A DNA stretch of 64,000 nt from Limnanthes douglasii subsp. nivea (Eukaryota > Streptophyta > Magnoliopsida > Brassicales > Limnanthaceae): assembly GCA_036936605.1 (NCBI GenBank), contig JAUPFV010000005.1, forward strand, positions 121,762,453 through 121,826,452, written 5' to 3'. Shown piece by piece: positions 1 to 11,398 of this stretch (position 1 is its first letter; each line of letters starts with the position of its first letter). The position numbers and the translations under genes are program-made. The notes below the pieces were generated by a model. That model did not search any database, was not told where the DNA came from, and saw nothing but the letters and a program-made list of their open reading frames with translations.

Positions 1-860
1 CTGAAAGCTGCCATAACGACAAGTTCTTCACAATACTCTAGCTCTGTTTTTGTTAACACAAATTGCCTCGTGTAATCTTTCAACGTTTCCCTTACAACTT
101 GTTTTCATTTTATAATTGTGCCACCATTAGCTCGCATTTTCTTACCTCATACAAATTATCTTCGAAAAGCACTATAAAAAATTCTAAAATTGGTAATAGA
201 TCCCTTCAGAATTATATTTCACTTCAAAGCAATACCATTAAAAGTCTGAGAAAAAACTCTACAAACCAGCGTATCATCATCCTCGAAATTCATCATATAA
301 TTCTTGAATTGTTCAATATGGTCATCAGGATCTTGTGTTCCATCAAACTTTCTACCTTTGAAATATCAAAACGCCTCGGAAGCGGCATTAACCTGATATA
401 AATTTTTCATACATTGATCATCTACCTTAGTTCCCATTATTGCATACAAATTTTGATGTGTTGTATTAACATATTGATTGGTAACATTTTCCTCATAAAG
501 AAATTTATCCCTTACATGTCGAGGTTTACTTTATTTATTTGATTTATATTCCTTACACATCTTCCGATGTCGACTCCCTTCCCCCTTCAAAAAATTTCAA
601 TTTCTTTTTTGTCTAAACAAACGATCCTCAGAGTTTGAACTGGAAAATCCATTATCACTAGACGAAATATATTGTTGTTTATCCTTTTTATCTCTCAGCG
701 AAGAAAACGTTGTTCTTTGTCTGGTTGAAAATATGCTTTCTTGTGATCTCTTTGAATTCGATGAGCAACAAAAGATTTAGAGGATGAATTTTCCACCTTA
801 TCTTTTTCCTCAACTTGACACACTTCAGATTTCAATATACTAGAGCTAATTTATTGTTCT
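1..860 (-). pseudogene. Tat-lineage Ty3/gypsy gag remnant, cut by window edge
   Basis: Read on the minus strand, about 420 down to 63 gives the plant Retrotrans_gag core in several frames: a DISKV segment, a QDPDDHIEQFKNYMMNF-like segment, then LKW and a TNFRIFYSAFRR-like segment. The same segments occur in the gag genes near 44761, 38300 and 61300 of this window. The stretch 420-860 matches the gag N-terminal half of the element at 28442-39405 in order and spacing. It is broken by frameshifts and stops and cannot be expressed. Only the gag portion lies in the window, so the rest of the element would extend left of base 1. I see no convincing LTR on its right side. Confidence 0.75.
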
Positions 861-1403
861 CTCTGTGCGTATTCGTCCGGATATTACATATCATCTTTTT
901 CACCTCATCTTTTTCCTATATACATATCATAACTTGTATGTTTGTACACGTTTATTATGTGTTTAGATAAAAAAAAATCAATCGGATCGGATCGAACCCA
1001 TCTGAACCAACATTGTCATCTTTTTTTAAAGAAATTAGTTTTGGACCAAAAGAAAAGCTGTACAAATTATATCGATTTAGGACATTAGGACCCGACTCTT
1101 AAGAACGAGGACCTATAGGAAGACCTGGTACTGCTAAACCTTTCACTCTTCTTAATTCTCTCTCGATCTATGGATTCTCTTGCGATTAGTAGTCTGATAA
1201 GTTTGTCTTTTGCAATTGATTGGGAATTTTATCTTTTAGAGCTTCTATAATTCGATTTATGATATGGCTTGAAGGGTAGAAGATGAACCGAGTTCCTCCA
1301 AAATGCATAAAAATATTGCTTTAATGATATGTAATTAAATATATTTTTTATGATTATAAATAATTAAAGTTTATTACTGACTTTTATATATGGTTTTAAT
1401 ATC
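861..1403. other. Intergenic AT-rich DNA, nothing recognised
   Basis: This lies between the gag remnant and the left target duplication of LINE-A. I see no coding potential, clear repeat or LTR border here. A run of A at 970-977 is the only simple-sequence feature. Confidence 0.5.
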
Positions 1404-1413
1404 TAGTGTATTA
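1404..1413. repeat. Left target-site duplication of LINE-A
   Basis: TAGTGTATTA, repeated exactly at 8282-8291 just after the A-tail of LINE-A. It defines the 5' end of the LINE insertion. Confidence 0.85.
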
Positions 1414-1571
1414 GACAATCAATACAAGTTCAAACTAAGAAGGGTTAAGTTTTGAGGATTTGATTCATGTACAAGGATTTTTCTTTGTTACATCTTATAA
1501 TTGGACAAATATTGTGAATTTGAGCTTTGAGGGTGTCCTTGTTTCCTTGCTTCTGCCCTCCTAGATTGAAG

Positions 1572-2752
1572 ATGGTAATTTCGGAGCCGTCTCGAAAGTC
1601 CTACGTTGCTGTGGTCAAAGAAAACAAAACTGATTTAGTCAGTTTCCCAATGGATTATCTCCACAAATTGGATCATATTTCTCTTCAATTTGAGAAACAA
1701 AACAAAGAAAATCTCGAATTACAAAGGAAATACACACTAGTCGCAAAGTTCAGTCAAGGAATACCTAAAAGATTGGTCTTGGAGGATTTCTTACAAAAGA
1801 TGAACCTGAAAATGCAATGCAATATGACCATCTGGGACTCCCGCCATCTTCTTCTCGAACTTAATTTCCTAGAGAACTTGTGCTGCTTATGGAGGAAAAA
1901 TGTCTGGCAGGTAAACTCCTCAACGATGTGCCTCTTTAAATGGACGCCAAAATTCAGTATTAAAAGAGAATGCCCTGTGTGTCCTGTATGGATTAAACTA
2001 GGGCACCTCTCTAAGTACCTGTATAACAAAAGAATGATAACCTCTATAATTAAGTCTATATGTAACCCCCTTCAAATAAAAATACCAGAAAAAATTGAGT
2101 TTACCATAACTCGTGCCTCGTTTGGGTGGAGCTTGATCTAACCAGAAAGATCCATCATGACATCTGGATCGGGTTTGGTGAGAATGACGGATTCTGGATT
2201 ACGGCCAACTACAAAGACCTGCCCAAATACTTTGGAAATTGTAAACATATAGGACATGAGGAGAAGACCTGCAAGAAAACCCACGAAAAAGATAAAACTC
2301 AAGAAAATCAAGATTCTAGCAATGTGGACAAGAAGGATAATATCAAGGATAAGAATCCTTGTGTTAACAGTGTAGACAATATAGAGATTATAAAGAAGGA
2401 TTCTAGCACTATAAATATAGAGAACGGAATCTTAAATTCTCAAGAATCCGCTATAAAAGATGATAGTCATATGCCAAATAAAAATGATATTACAGAAGCC
2501 ATAAAACTTCTGGAAGGTGGGCATAACAAAGAATGTGAGAACAGTATGGGATTACCTCAAAAAAATAAAATGGTGGGCAACCTTCAAAATACTTCAACCT
2601 GTAACAAAGATATATATGGTGAGGACTTTTATACAGTGTTAAATAAAAAGCTCAAAGCTGCAAGAAGTTCTAACAGAATCAAACAAAAAAGAGCAAAAAA
2701 ATCTCTGAATTTCTCGGAGACCAACAAGTTCACAAAATCCAGATCAAGATGA
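1572..2752 (+). pseudogene. LINE-A ORF1 (DUF4283-like, zinc-knuckle RNA-binding protein), frameshifted
   Basis: The ATG at 1572 opens a protein with the DUF4283 pattern of plant LINE ORF1: a YTLVAKFS start, WDSRHLLLEL, and MCLFKWTPKF followed by PVWIKL. A one-base change near 2113-2117 shifts the frame; the second frame continues with VELDL and a zinc-knuckle region at 2228-2275. In the knuckle (expected CX2CX4HX4C) the first Cys is Phe (TTT at 2231-2233); the second Cys, the His and the last Cys remain. The C-terminal part (2290-2750) is Lys/Asn/Asp-rich and low in complexity. Its stop codon overlaps the ORF2 start as ATGA (2749-2752). In the family this protein binds the LINE RNA in the ribonucleoprotein. 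This copy is broken. Confidence 0.8.
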
Positions 2753-5700
2753 TAAACATCCGGAATTGGAATCTGCGTAGTATCAACAACAAAGCTACGG
2801 TCAGGAGACTTAACTCTATTATCTCTAATGAAAAAAAATTATTATTCTAGTTGCTCAAGAAACTATGTCTAATCCTGTTAATATGTCTAATGTTTCTGTT
2901 AAACTTGGCTTGGATTCTTGCATTGGTAACGTTAGTAACAAAATATAGATATTCTACAAGCATGGAACTTCTGTTAATGTTATAAATGATCATAATCAGT
3001 ATATCCATATTGATGTTATTCTCACTAACCTGAACCTAAGCTTTAGGTTAACTATTATCTATGCTAAGTGTCAAATCTCTAAAAGAAAAGATCTTTGGGA
3101 TGGTCTTAAGCAAATTTTTACCTTTGATTCTAACATCCCTTGGGCTACTATGGGAGACTTTAATTCTATTATCTCCCCTGATGAGAAGATGGGCTGTGTC
3201 ACTTACTCTTACGAGAGTGCGGAAGACCTTAAAGATATGATAAGGGATTGTGGTCTAACTGATCCTGGGTATTATGGTTCAAAATTCACGTGGAATAAAA
3301 ATTCCAAATGGAAAAGGCTAGATAGAGTTCTTGTAAACTCTACTCGGTCTTCCATTTTAATGTGACTAAGGTTACGGAGATGGACGGAAACTGTTCTGAC
3401 CACAGACCCTTATGCATTTCCACTCAAAACAATAACTCTAGTGTTCATAAGAGTTTTAAATTTTTAAATATGGGGATCCAAGACAATGAGTTCATTCCAT
3501 TTGTTGAGAACAATTGGAATAAAATTCTAGAGGGCTACCCTATGTTCATTTTCGGGCATAAACTTAATAGACTTAAAAAAGGTTTGAAAGATTGGATTAA
3601 AAACTATTTTGGCAATATATTTGTTGAAGTGCAGGAGGCTGAAAAACAGGCTAAGGATATAGAAATCATCCATCAATCTAGAAATAGTCTAGAAAGTAAT
3701 CTTAACAAGGCTAATGCTGTTCTTACTCTTGCTCTTAAAATGAAAGAAAGTTTTTGGTTTCAAAAATGTTATACCGGTTGTCTAAGTGAGGGAGATGAAA
3801 ACACAAAATTATTTCATAATTTTGTCAAAGAAAGAAGGAAAAATACTTGTATAAACAGTATTAAAGAAGATGGTGTTTGGCTTTCTAAGAATGAAAAAAT
3901 TGGGGCTTCGGCTGCAAACTTCTTCAAAGGCCTTCTAAACTGACCATCCATACACCTGCAAAGACCAAGAAGATGAGTTAATGAATAACTGCCTATTTAA
4001 TATTATTCCTAAACTTGTTTCTGAGTCTGATAATATTTATCTGATGGTTGATCCTTCTAAAAAGGAAATATATAATATAATCTGCTTTTTTAAAACCTTG
4101 TAAAGTTGCAGGCATGGATGGTTTTAACAGCGTTTTCTTCAAAACCTGTTGGAGCATTATTAAAGGTGACTTATGTAAGGCTATGATATCATTCATCAAA
4201 GGTAATAAAATTCCTAAAGGAGTTCTTGCTACTAGGGTTTATCTTATCCCTAAGACATCTAATCCAATTCTCTTGGAAGGACTACAAGTCAATCAGCCTT
4301 TGTAGCCTCATTAATAGGGTTATGTCTAAAATAATGAATAATAAGCTGATAATTATTCTTCCCAAAGTTAATTCTAAGAATCAGGTTGTTTTTATTCCTA
4401 ATAATATTATTCAAGATCATACCCTAATAGCTAAAGAACTCCTTTATGACCTAAACAAGAACAAAAAGTCTGATAATATTCTCATCCAGCTTGATATGTC
4501 GAAATCTTTCGACAAGCTCTCTCAAACCTTCATTCTTAAAGTTCTTAAAAATGTTGGGTTCTCTGATTATTTTTTGTGAGGATAATAACTGTCTGAGGGT
4601 AGGCTAGTAATTTCAAGTGGAGTTTTAAAGTGGTGTATGGGTGTTTAACGGTGGTGTGTGGGTGTTTAACGGTTAGAGTAGAGAGTAGAGAGATGATTAA
4701 GCAGCTTGGTAGCAGTTAATTCTCATTACCCATAGTTAATGCGGGTGGTTGGGTATTTATAGTGTAATTTTTGGGCCCTTATGGGCTTTTGGGTCATGTT
4801 TAATGGACCCGGGTCATGTTCAAAGACCCATGAGCTCTTAAGAAGGAGAGCAAGTAGCTTAGTCAAGAAGTGTTTAGGTTTTTAGTACTTTTGTCATAGT
4901 TCGAACTGCCTTAAGTTCATAGTGTTCACAGAAATCTGTCCGGTCCAAGTGACCTGTTCGATCCCTGTCCCTGTAACCTGTCCGGTTTTCGGAGAGACTT
5001 GACCGATCTGCCCTTGTTCGGGGAGCATGCTGAATTCGGACTCATCAATTTTATAAAATTAATTAACAACTTTATTAGCTCTGTCTACATCTCTATTCTC
5101 CTAAACGTGAATGATTTTTACTTCTTTAAAACCAACAGGAGGCTTTGGCAGGGGGATCCTCTTTCCCTCAGCTTGTTTATTATTGCTGAAGAGGTTTTTA
5201 TAAGGGGCCTTCGCAGTCTCTTTATTGAAAACTATGATATGAATTACTATTCTAGGGGAAACATGAATATTCCTACTCTAGTCTTTGCAGATGATATTTT
5301 AATTTTCACCAATAGCTTAGTTAAGTCTACTAAGAAGCTGGGTAACTTTATAGACAATTATCAGAAGGTTTCTAGGCAGTCTATAAATAAGGAAAAAACT
5401 AAAATTATTTTTCCTCCTAATATTAATACTGTTAGACTGGTAACAATATCTAGCTCCCTGGATTCAATGCAAGTTCCTTGCCTACTGAGTATCTTGAAGT
5501 CACTCTTAACTGCAGGAACAAATGCAGTGACTTCATTAGTCTTGTAAACAAAACCAATAAGAGGATAAATGATTGGGAAGACAAGAATATGTCTTTTGCG
5601 GGAATCAAAAGAATAGAAGGGATCTTCAATAAATTTATGTGGGGCTCCTCTTCAACAAAGAAAAGAATTCATTAGGGTACCTGGAAAGATGTCTGTAAAA

Positions 5701-7260
5701 CCTACTATGAGGGAGGCCTGAACATGCGAAGTGTCCATGATATCCAAGACTCCTATTCCTGTAAAATTTGGTATAATTTCATAAATAACAAAATTTTATG
5801 GGCTACTCTTATGCATAGGACCTACTGTAAGAATATACACCCTCTTCATGCTGCTTATAGTAAGCCTCGCTCCAGTACCTGGAGAAGAATGTCTAAAATT
5901 AAGAATACATCTGAGCAAAACATTACCTGGAAGCTTGGCAGTGGAAATTTTGAATTCTGGCTTGACAGCTGGTATGAGGAGCCTCCTCTAGACTCCTTGA
6001 ATGATAACTACAACAACATGGGTTACAGAAGACATTTAGTTAAGGACTTTTGGAAGAATGACAATTGGGATCAAAATAAGCCCAGTATGTTTCTTAAAAA
6101 AGAAGCTATTGAGAAAATAAGCTGCTTAAGGATTAATCCTACTCATGAAGATAAAATCAGTTGGAATCTATCTAATGACAACAACTTCAACACCAAGCTC
6201 ACTTGGAATCATATTAGAGCTAAATATAACTTCTCTAATCTTTATTGTAGACTGTGGAACTCGGTTTCCCCTAAAAATACTCTTTTCTTGCCTGGAAATT
6301 AATAAAGAACTATATCCCTATTGATATTGTCCTTGAGAAGAGACATTTCTATATTGTCTTTAAATGTCAGTTCTGTATGAATGTTAAAATTCCTAAGCAT
6401 CTTTTCATTGAGTGTGGTATAGCTTGGAGTATATGGAGCCATTTTGCCTCCTTATTCAATATTGAGATCTTCAAGCATATGACTATAACCCATATGCTTA
6501 AAGTGTGGTTTTGGTCTACAAACTCTAAAACCCGTATCAGGACAATTATTCATACTATCATCCTATGGACTATTTGGCACTACGGAAATAAGTCTAAATT
6601 TAATGATATTACGGTCAACACTGATCTGCTTGTCAGATATGTTAATAATGTTATCTTAAATTTAGACTTTTCTAACTCTCTCAGGAGCAGGCATTGGAAA
6701 GGAGATACAAATATCTCTAAAATATTGGCTTGTAAAACTACTACTAAGGTCTCTTATCACCACTGGACTCCTCCTAAGCCTGGTTTTTTTAAATTAAATA
6801 CTGATGCTGCTACTCTAAGGAATAGGGAAACTGGCGGAGGTGTTATCATTAGAAATCACCAAGGTAAGCTTATTCTTGGTGCATTAAATTTGTATGGTAA
6901 GCTCAGCCCTCTTATGGATGAGCTGGGGGCTCTGTTAGATGGCCTTATTATGTGCAGTCAAAATAACTGGAACAAGGTTCAAATCGAGGCTGATTCTCAG
7001 ACTATTACTAACATGCTATCTTTTGGATTTACCCTTACCACCTAAACCTAGCCCTAAAATGCTTCAGAATGTTCACCACTTCTAATATGATCATTTCCAA
7101 CATTTCAAGGTCCCAAAATATGGTGGCCGACTGGCTCGCCAAATGGACCTTGAAATATAAGCAGAAACTTAATTTTAAGGAAAAGCATGCGCCTAACCAT
7201 CTGAAAGCTACACTAATTTTAGAGAGTTTAAACTTATGTTACCTGAACATTGAGGATTGA
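2749..7260 (+). pseudogene. LINE-A ORF2: endonuclease, reverse transcriptase, RNase H (broken)
   Basis: The ATG at 2749 overlaps the ORF1 stop. Apurinic-type endonuclease motifs follow in order: QETMS (about 2860), YAKC (3060), GDFN (3156) and SDHRPL (about 3400). The reverse transcriptase begins with MDGFNSVFFKTCW (4114) and LIPKT, and has its catalytic FADD at 5284-5295. The connection/zinc-binding domain lies at about 5730-6560. A C-terminal RNase H follows at about 6790-7250 (KLNTDAA, MDELGALLDGL, IEADSQ: the D-E-D set). Breaks include a frameshift at an A-run near 2832, an in-frame stop near 2946, frameshifts near 3360 and 4265, a nested solo LTR at 4574-5047, and further shifts near 5480 and 6300. 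The intact protein would nick target DNA and copy the LINE RNA in place; this copy cannot. Confidence 0.85.
4574..5047. mobile_element. Solo LTR nested in the LINE-A reverse transcriptase
   Basis: The segment interrupts the RT coding sequence and is flanked by ATTTT on both sides (4569-4573 and 5048-5052). Its ends are TGTGAGG (from 4575, after one extra T) and CTCATCA. Removing it with one copy of ATTTT rejoins the LINE frame as SDYF followed by IKLINN, as in related LINEs. A TATTTATAG box near 4755 and a 'gggtcatg' tract resemble a promoter-bearing LTR. No internal retrotransposon sequence remains, so this is a recombination product of two LTRs. The family is not identified. Confidence 0.8.
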
Positions 7261-8272
7261 AGAGAAGTCTTGTCCCTAATATGGCTCCAAGTTCACACTT
7301 GAGGGTAGCAGCCTTTGCTTTTTTTTATATTGCAGGTTTGCTCGAAAGGCTTTGAAGTTATTCAGTTCTCCTGATAGCTGATCTCTAAACAACTGAACAC
7401 CTGATGTCTAACTTCTTTTCTGGTGCACTGCACCCTGTTCCAGACCTTCATCTTCTTTTCAGAAGAGAAAGGATACTTGGGGTGAGCATTGACCATCTCA
7501 ATAAAGATGGATTATCTTTGTCTTCATGCTCAGGATATGTTTTTTCGTTTCCTATGGAACCAAAAATAAAAAGTTAAGTCATTAATTCTGACTATTATCT
7601 AAACTTCTTTAAAATAATCTTAATTTCAAATCTCTTTGTAATAGAAATCTCTTACCTTTAGCTCAGCTTTATCTGTGTCTTTTGAAGTGTCGCTGCTTCA
7701 GTGACAAGATGTTGCTTTGCAGAAGGGCTTGCATGTGGAGAAGTTCTTCATGCAACCATTTATCCTTCATGCTCCCTCGTCTCTTGCCTTAGGAACTGCT
7801 AATTTTGCTAAGCTGGGAATAAAAAAGCAGAGATAAGTCATTAATCTGTCTATTCTCTAAAATTCTTCATAAATTCAAAAATCTTACTCAATTCTTCTTG
7901 TCATTGAAAGACTTTACCGAAAGCTTAGCGTAAAATCCTTTAATCAAAAGTGTTGTCACTGCTCCAGTGTGCCAAAGTTCAAGGAAATCGTGTTTCTACA
8001 AAACTCTTAAACCGGTGTTTCATCAATTCTTTTGATTGCTTTCCATTAACCCTGAAATTAGGGTTGCATGTTGTACCTGAAACTCTTTAAGAAGGTTCTT
8101 CAAGAAGCTGCGTTGAGGAAAGGTTTGTGGAGACGCTTTCGATCTTTAGGAAACTCATCATTCTCTATGATTAGGGTTTTCTGTTTGTACTTATATGATG
8201 GGTTGGTCATTAGGTCTTGATATCCAGTCCTCTCACCTGTTTTTATATGAAATAAAATTAAGCTTTATCGTT
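7261..8272 (+). other. LINE-A 3' untranslated region
   Basis: This non-coding tail of the LINE lies between the ORF2 stop and the terminal A-run. No conserved ORF is visible. Confidence 0.7.
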
Positions 8273-8281
8273 AAAAAAAAA

Positions 8282-8291
8282 TAGTGTATTA
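8282..8291. repeat. Right target-site duplication of LINE-A
   Basis: TAGTGTATTA immediately after the A-tail, identical to 1404-1413. Confidence 0.85.
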
Positions 8292-8466
8292 ATAACAACC
8301 CCAAATACCAGTATTGCATTTTGTCTTCACGGATGGGACATATATTTTTTTTTGTTTGAAGGCTGAAATGATAATTTGTTTTCACAAACTATCTTAGTTT
8401 TTGCATTTTAGGTATCACTCGGTATTATTATTTATTAGCAGCTTTGCCTTTGTAGTTAAGTTTCAC

Positions 8467-10785
8467 ATGGTCACCCGCCAATTACATTTCAAAATTCTCA
8501 AAGTATACACCAGGCAACGGTATTTTTCTGTTGCAAATTTTCAGTTCTATAGATGCGCCCACTACCTGTTCGATCAAAATCCTCATCGAAATGGTTTCTC
8601 TGTTAAGCATTCAATGCTCGATTGTCTGCGAAAAAAACTCCCAAGTCAAGCACTTGATGTCTTTAAGAACCATGTTCAACTGGGACTTCTCACTGACATC
8701 GATGAAGTTACCCTTTCGCTAGCGCTAAAGGCTTGTTCTCGTGGAAGCTCGAAACCCGGGTATCAAATCCATGGATTTGCTATTACTTCTGGCTTTATTT
8801 CGTATCTTTCCGTTTCGAATGCTGTGATGAGTCTCCACTGTAACAGCGGTAATTTCGATAAAGCCATGTGTCTTTTTGAGAAATTAAGTGACCCTGATAT
8901 TGTTTCGTGGAACACAATCCTTTCCGGATTCGAAAACGATGAAGATGCTTTGTCTTTTGCTTTAAGGATGAATATGAGTGAGGTTGTTTTTGATGCGTTT
9001 ACTTATACGAAGGCTCTTGCTTTTTGTTTGGACCCTAAAGGGTTTATCTTCGGATTACAATTGCAGTCACTGATAATGAAATCCGGATTACAAGGTGATA
9101 TTTTTGTTGAAAATGCGCTTATAACTATGTACTCCAGATGGAAACGTATGGACGAAGCTAGTAAAGTGTTCGATGAAATGCCAAGCAGAGATCAAGTTTC
9201 ATGGAATGCTATTCTTTCCGGATATACTCAGGAGGGAAATTATGGGTTTGAGGCAATCTGTGCGTTTGTCGAGATGGGAAGAGAAGGAATACGGTTTGAT
9301 CATGTCTCCTTCACTAGTGCAGTATCAGCTTGTGGCCATGAGAAAAGCTTAAATCTCGCGAGGCAAATTCACTGTTTATGCATAAAATACAGATACGATA
9401 CTCATCTCAAAGTTGCTAACGTTTTGATCTCTACATATTCAAAGTGTGGATGTCCAGAAAATGCAAAATTGATTTTTGATAGAATGAATGAAAGAAACGT
9501 AGTCTCTTGGACTACGATACTATCCATAGACGAACAAAATGCCATGTTTATTTTCAAAGAAATGAGACTGAATGAGGTGTACCCCAATGATGTTACCTTC
9601 GTTGGATTGATACACACAATTACTATTAGAAATTCGCTAGAAGAAGGTGTACAGATTCACGGGTTTTGTATAAAAACTAGCTTCGTCTCAGAATCAAATG
9701 TCTCCAATAGCCTAATTACTATGTACGCCATGTTTAAATCCATGGACGCCTCAGCTAAAGTTTTCGAAGAGCTTAAATACAGGCAAATCGTTTCATGGAA
9801 TGCACTTATATCTGGGTACGCTCAAAACGAGCTGTGTCAAGCAGCATTGTTAACATTTCGGTCTGCTGTAATGGAAACTGTACCAAACGAATACACATTT
9901 GGTAGTATATTGAATGCAATTGGTACTGCAGAGGATATATCTCTAAAACATGGCCAACGATGTCACTCGCATATCTTAAAGCTCGGATTAAACACATGCC
10001 CGGTTGTTTCTTCCGCTCTCCTCGACATGTACGCAAAACGCGGAAGCATTCACGAATCCAAAAGAGTATTCACCGAGACGCCAGAACGAAGCCAATTCGC
10101 ATGGACGGCATTAATATCCGCTTATGCTAGGCACGGGGACTACGAATCTGTTATGAAATGGTTCCACTTAATGGAGAAAGAACTAGTACAACCAGACTCA
10201 ATCACGTTTTTGTCGATCTTAACAGCCTGTGGTAGAAAAGGAATGGTGGACACAGGCCGGGAGCTTTTCAACTCAATGGTGAAAAAGTACAAGATTGAAC
10301 CGTCGATGCAGCATTATTCGTGTATGGTGGATATGCTAGGGCGTGCAGGAAGGTTAGACGAAGCAGAAAAGCTAATGGGTACGATCCCAGGGAAGCCGGG
10401 GTTGTCGGTTTTGCAGACTATGTTAGGTTCTTGTAGGATACATGGGAATGTGGAGATTGGTGAGAGAGTTAGTGATGCATTAATGGGGATGGCGTCAACG
10501 GGGTCCGGTTCGTATGTTTTGATGGCAAATATATATGCAGAGAAGGGGGAATGGGAGAAGGTTGCTAGAGTGAGGAGGGGGATGAGAGAGAAAGGAGTGA
10601 AGAAGGAAGTTGGGTTAAGTTGGGTTGATGTTGGTGATCTTGATGGTTCATTGTCTTTGCATAGGTTTTCTTCTGGGGATAAGACGCATAAGAAAGCCGA
10701 GGAAATTTGTGGGATGGTGGATTGCTTGGGTTTGGAAATGAAGTTGTTGAGGGAGGATGTTGATGTGATTTTTTACTCGAATTAA
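8467..10785 (+). CDS. PLS-class pentatricopeptide repeat protein, E/E+ type, probably mitochondrial
   Basis: An intronless gene of 772 codons. I chose the first ATG (8467); the reading frame is open further upstream (from TTG 8401) but without an ATG. The N-terminus is basic and lacks acidic residues (MVTRQLHFKILKVYTRQRY), typical of an organelle presequence. About 15 PPR repeats follow in the plant P-L-S pattern, with repeated signatures such as VSWNTILSGF, VSWNAILSGY, VVSWTTILS and VSWNALISGY. The protein continues through the E region (VLQTMLGSCRIHGN, YVLMANIYAEKGEWEKVARVR) and a short E+-like tail, and stops without a DYW domain. Such proteins bind single-stranded organelle RNA and recruit editing or processing partners. 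It resembles Arabidopsis At4g32430-type proteins as I remember them, but that assignment is weak. An AATAAA lies near 10852. The copy is intact beside decayed transposons, so it is likely under selection. Confidence 0.92.
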   Translation: MVTRQLHFKILKVYTRQRYFSVANFQFYRCAHYLFDQNPHRNGFSVKHSMLDCLRKKLPSQALDVFKNHVQLGLLTDIDEVTLSLALKACSRGSSKPGYQIHGFAITSGFISYLSVSNAVMSLHCNSGNFDKAMCLFEKLSDPDIVSWNTILSGFENDEDALSFALRMNMSEVVFDAFTYTKALAFCLDPKGFIFGLQLQSLIMKSGLQGDIFVENALITMYSRWKRMDEASKVFDEMPSRDQVSWNAILSGYTQEGNYGFEAICAFVEMGREGIRFDHVSFTSAVSACGHEKSLNLARQIHCLCIKYRYDTHLKVANVLISTYSKCGCPENAKLIFDRMNERNVVSWTTILSIDEQNAMFIFKEMRLNEVYPNDVTFVGLIHTITIRNSLEEGVQIHGFCIKTSFVSESNVSNSLITMYAMFKSMDASAKVFEELKYRQIVSWNALISGYAQNELCQAALLTFRSAVMETVPNEYTFGSILNAIGTAEDISLKHGQRCHSHILKLGLNTCPVVSSALLDMYAKRGSIHESKRVFTETPERSQFAWTALISAYARHGDYESVMKWFHLMEKELVQPDSITFLSILTACGRKGMVDTGRELFNSMVKKYKIEPSMQHYSCMVDMLGRAGRLDEAEKLMGTIPGKPGLSVLQTMLGSCRIHGNVEIGERVSDALMGMASTGSGSYVLMANIYAEKGEWEKVARVRRGMREKGVKKEVGLSWVDVGDLDGSLSLHRFSSGDKTHKKAEEICGMVDCLGLEMKLLREDVDVIFYSN

Positions 10786-11398
10786 GTTACGACTCTAAAT
10801 CTAAGAAGAGTTAACTTAATATTTGTGTTATTAGATATACTATTTCTATCAATAAATATGTTTTAGAGGATCTGTATGAGCAAACTCTACCGATAGCCGA
10901 TCTTTTCGTAGTCATACTGTGTTTGTTGGGAAGTTAAAAAAGAAACGAGACGCAAAATCAGTCTTCAGATAATTACCAACACCTTACCAACCAAAGCGAC
11001 TCATTGTCCTGGCTGATTTTTAGATCTTCTACTGATCCAATATAGGGTAGTTTTGACTAAACCGAAGTGACAATCAGATTTAATTTAAATGAGAAAGACG
11101 ATGCTACAAAATATGTTAGGAATGATTTGTGACCAGTAATATTAGGAAGCGAAGATAGAGAATAGACTATGATATGTTCACAGCATCTCATGTCGCACAT
11201 GTCGAAATTTTGATAAATGAAATGGTTGGAAAAGGATAATCCGAATATAAAATAGAAAATTCAAAGATTGAAGAAACGATATTAAAAGTGGTGGAATAAA
11301 AGTTTGATAGACAGTCGATGACATGTGCCAACCGTGCATCATGCTGTATGTCGCAAGACAAGATATAGAAGAATGTAGTTTGGCAAATGTTCGTCATG
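10786..11398. other. Intergenic, 3' flank of PPR gene 1
   Basis: Contains a possible polyadenylation signal (AATAAA near 10852) and AT-rich non-coding DNA. I recognise no gene. The short open frames here have no family features. Confidence 0.4.

Larger units (their letters stand above)
1414..8281 (+). mobile_element. LINE-A, full-length plant L1-type non-LTR retrotransposon
   Basis: The element is bounded by a 10-bp direct repeat (TAGTGTATTA at 1404-1413 and 8282-8291) and ends in nine A residues (8273-8281). It carries ORF1 (nucleic-acid-binding, 1572-2752) and ORF2 (endonuclease, reverse transcriptase, connection/zinc domain, RNase H, 2749-7260), followed by about 1 kb of 3' UTR. Order and content are those of plant L1-clade LINEs with a terminal RNase H. 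A 474-bp solo LTR has inserted into the reverse transcriptase (4574-5047). Frameshifts and stops make both ORFs non-functional. LINE-B (26456-41895) and LINE-C (25090-26020) are related copies in the opposite orientation. Because the 5' border is supported by the duplication, the copy is not 5'-truncated, which is uncommon for LINEs. Confidence 0.9.

Noticed and set aside
63..401. 112-codon + frame
   Set aside because: Complement of the gag core; the same antisense opening appears opposite gag at 44776-45126.
8401..8466. Upstream extension of PPR gene 1 from TTG 8401
   Set aside because: No ATG before 8467, and the extension reads as hydrophobic non-conserved sequence.
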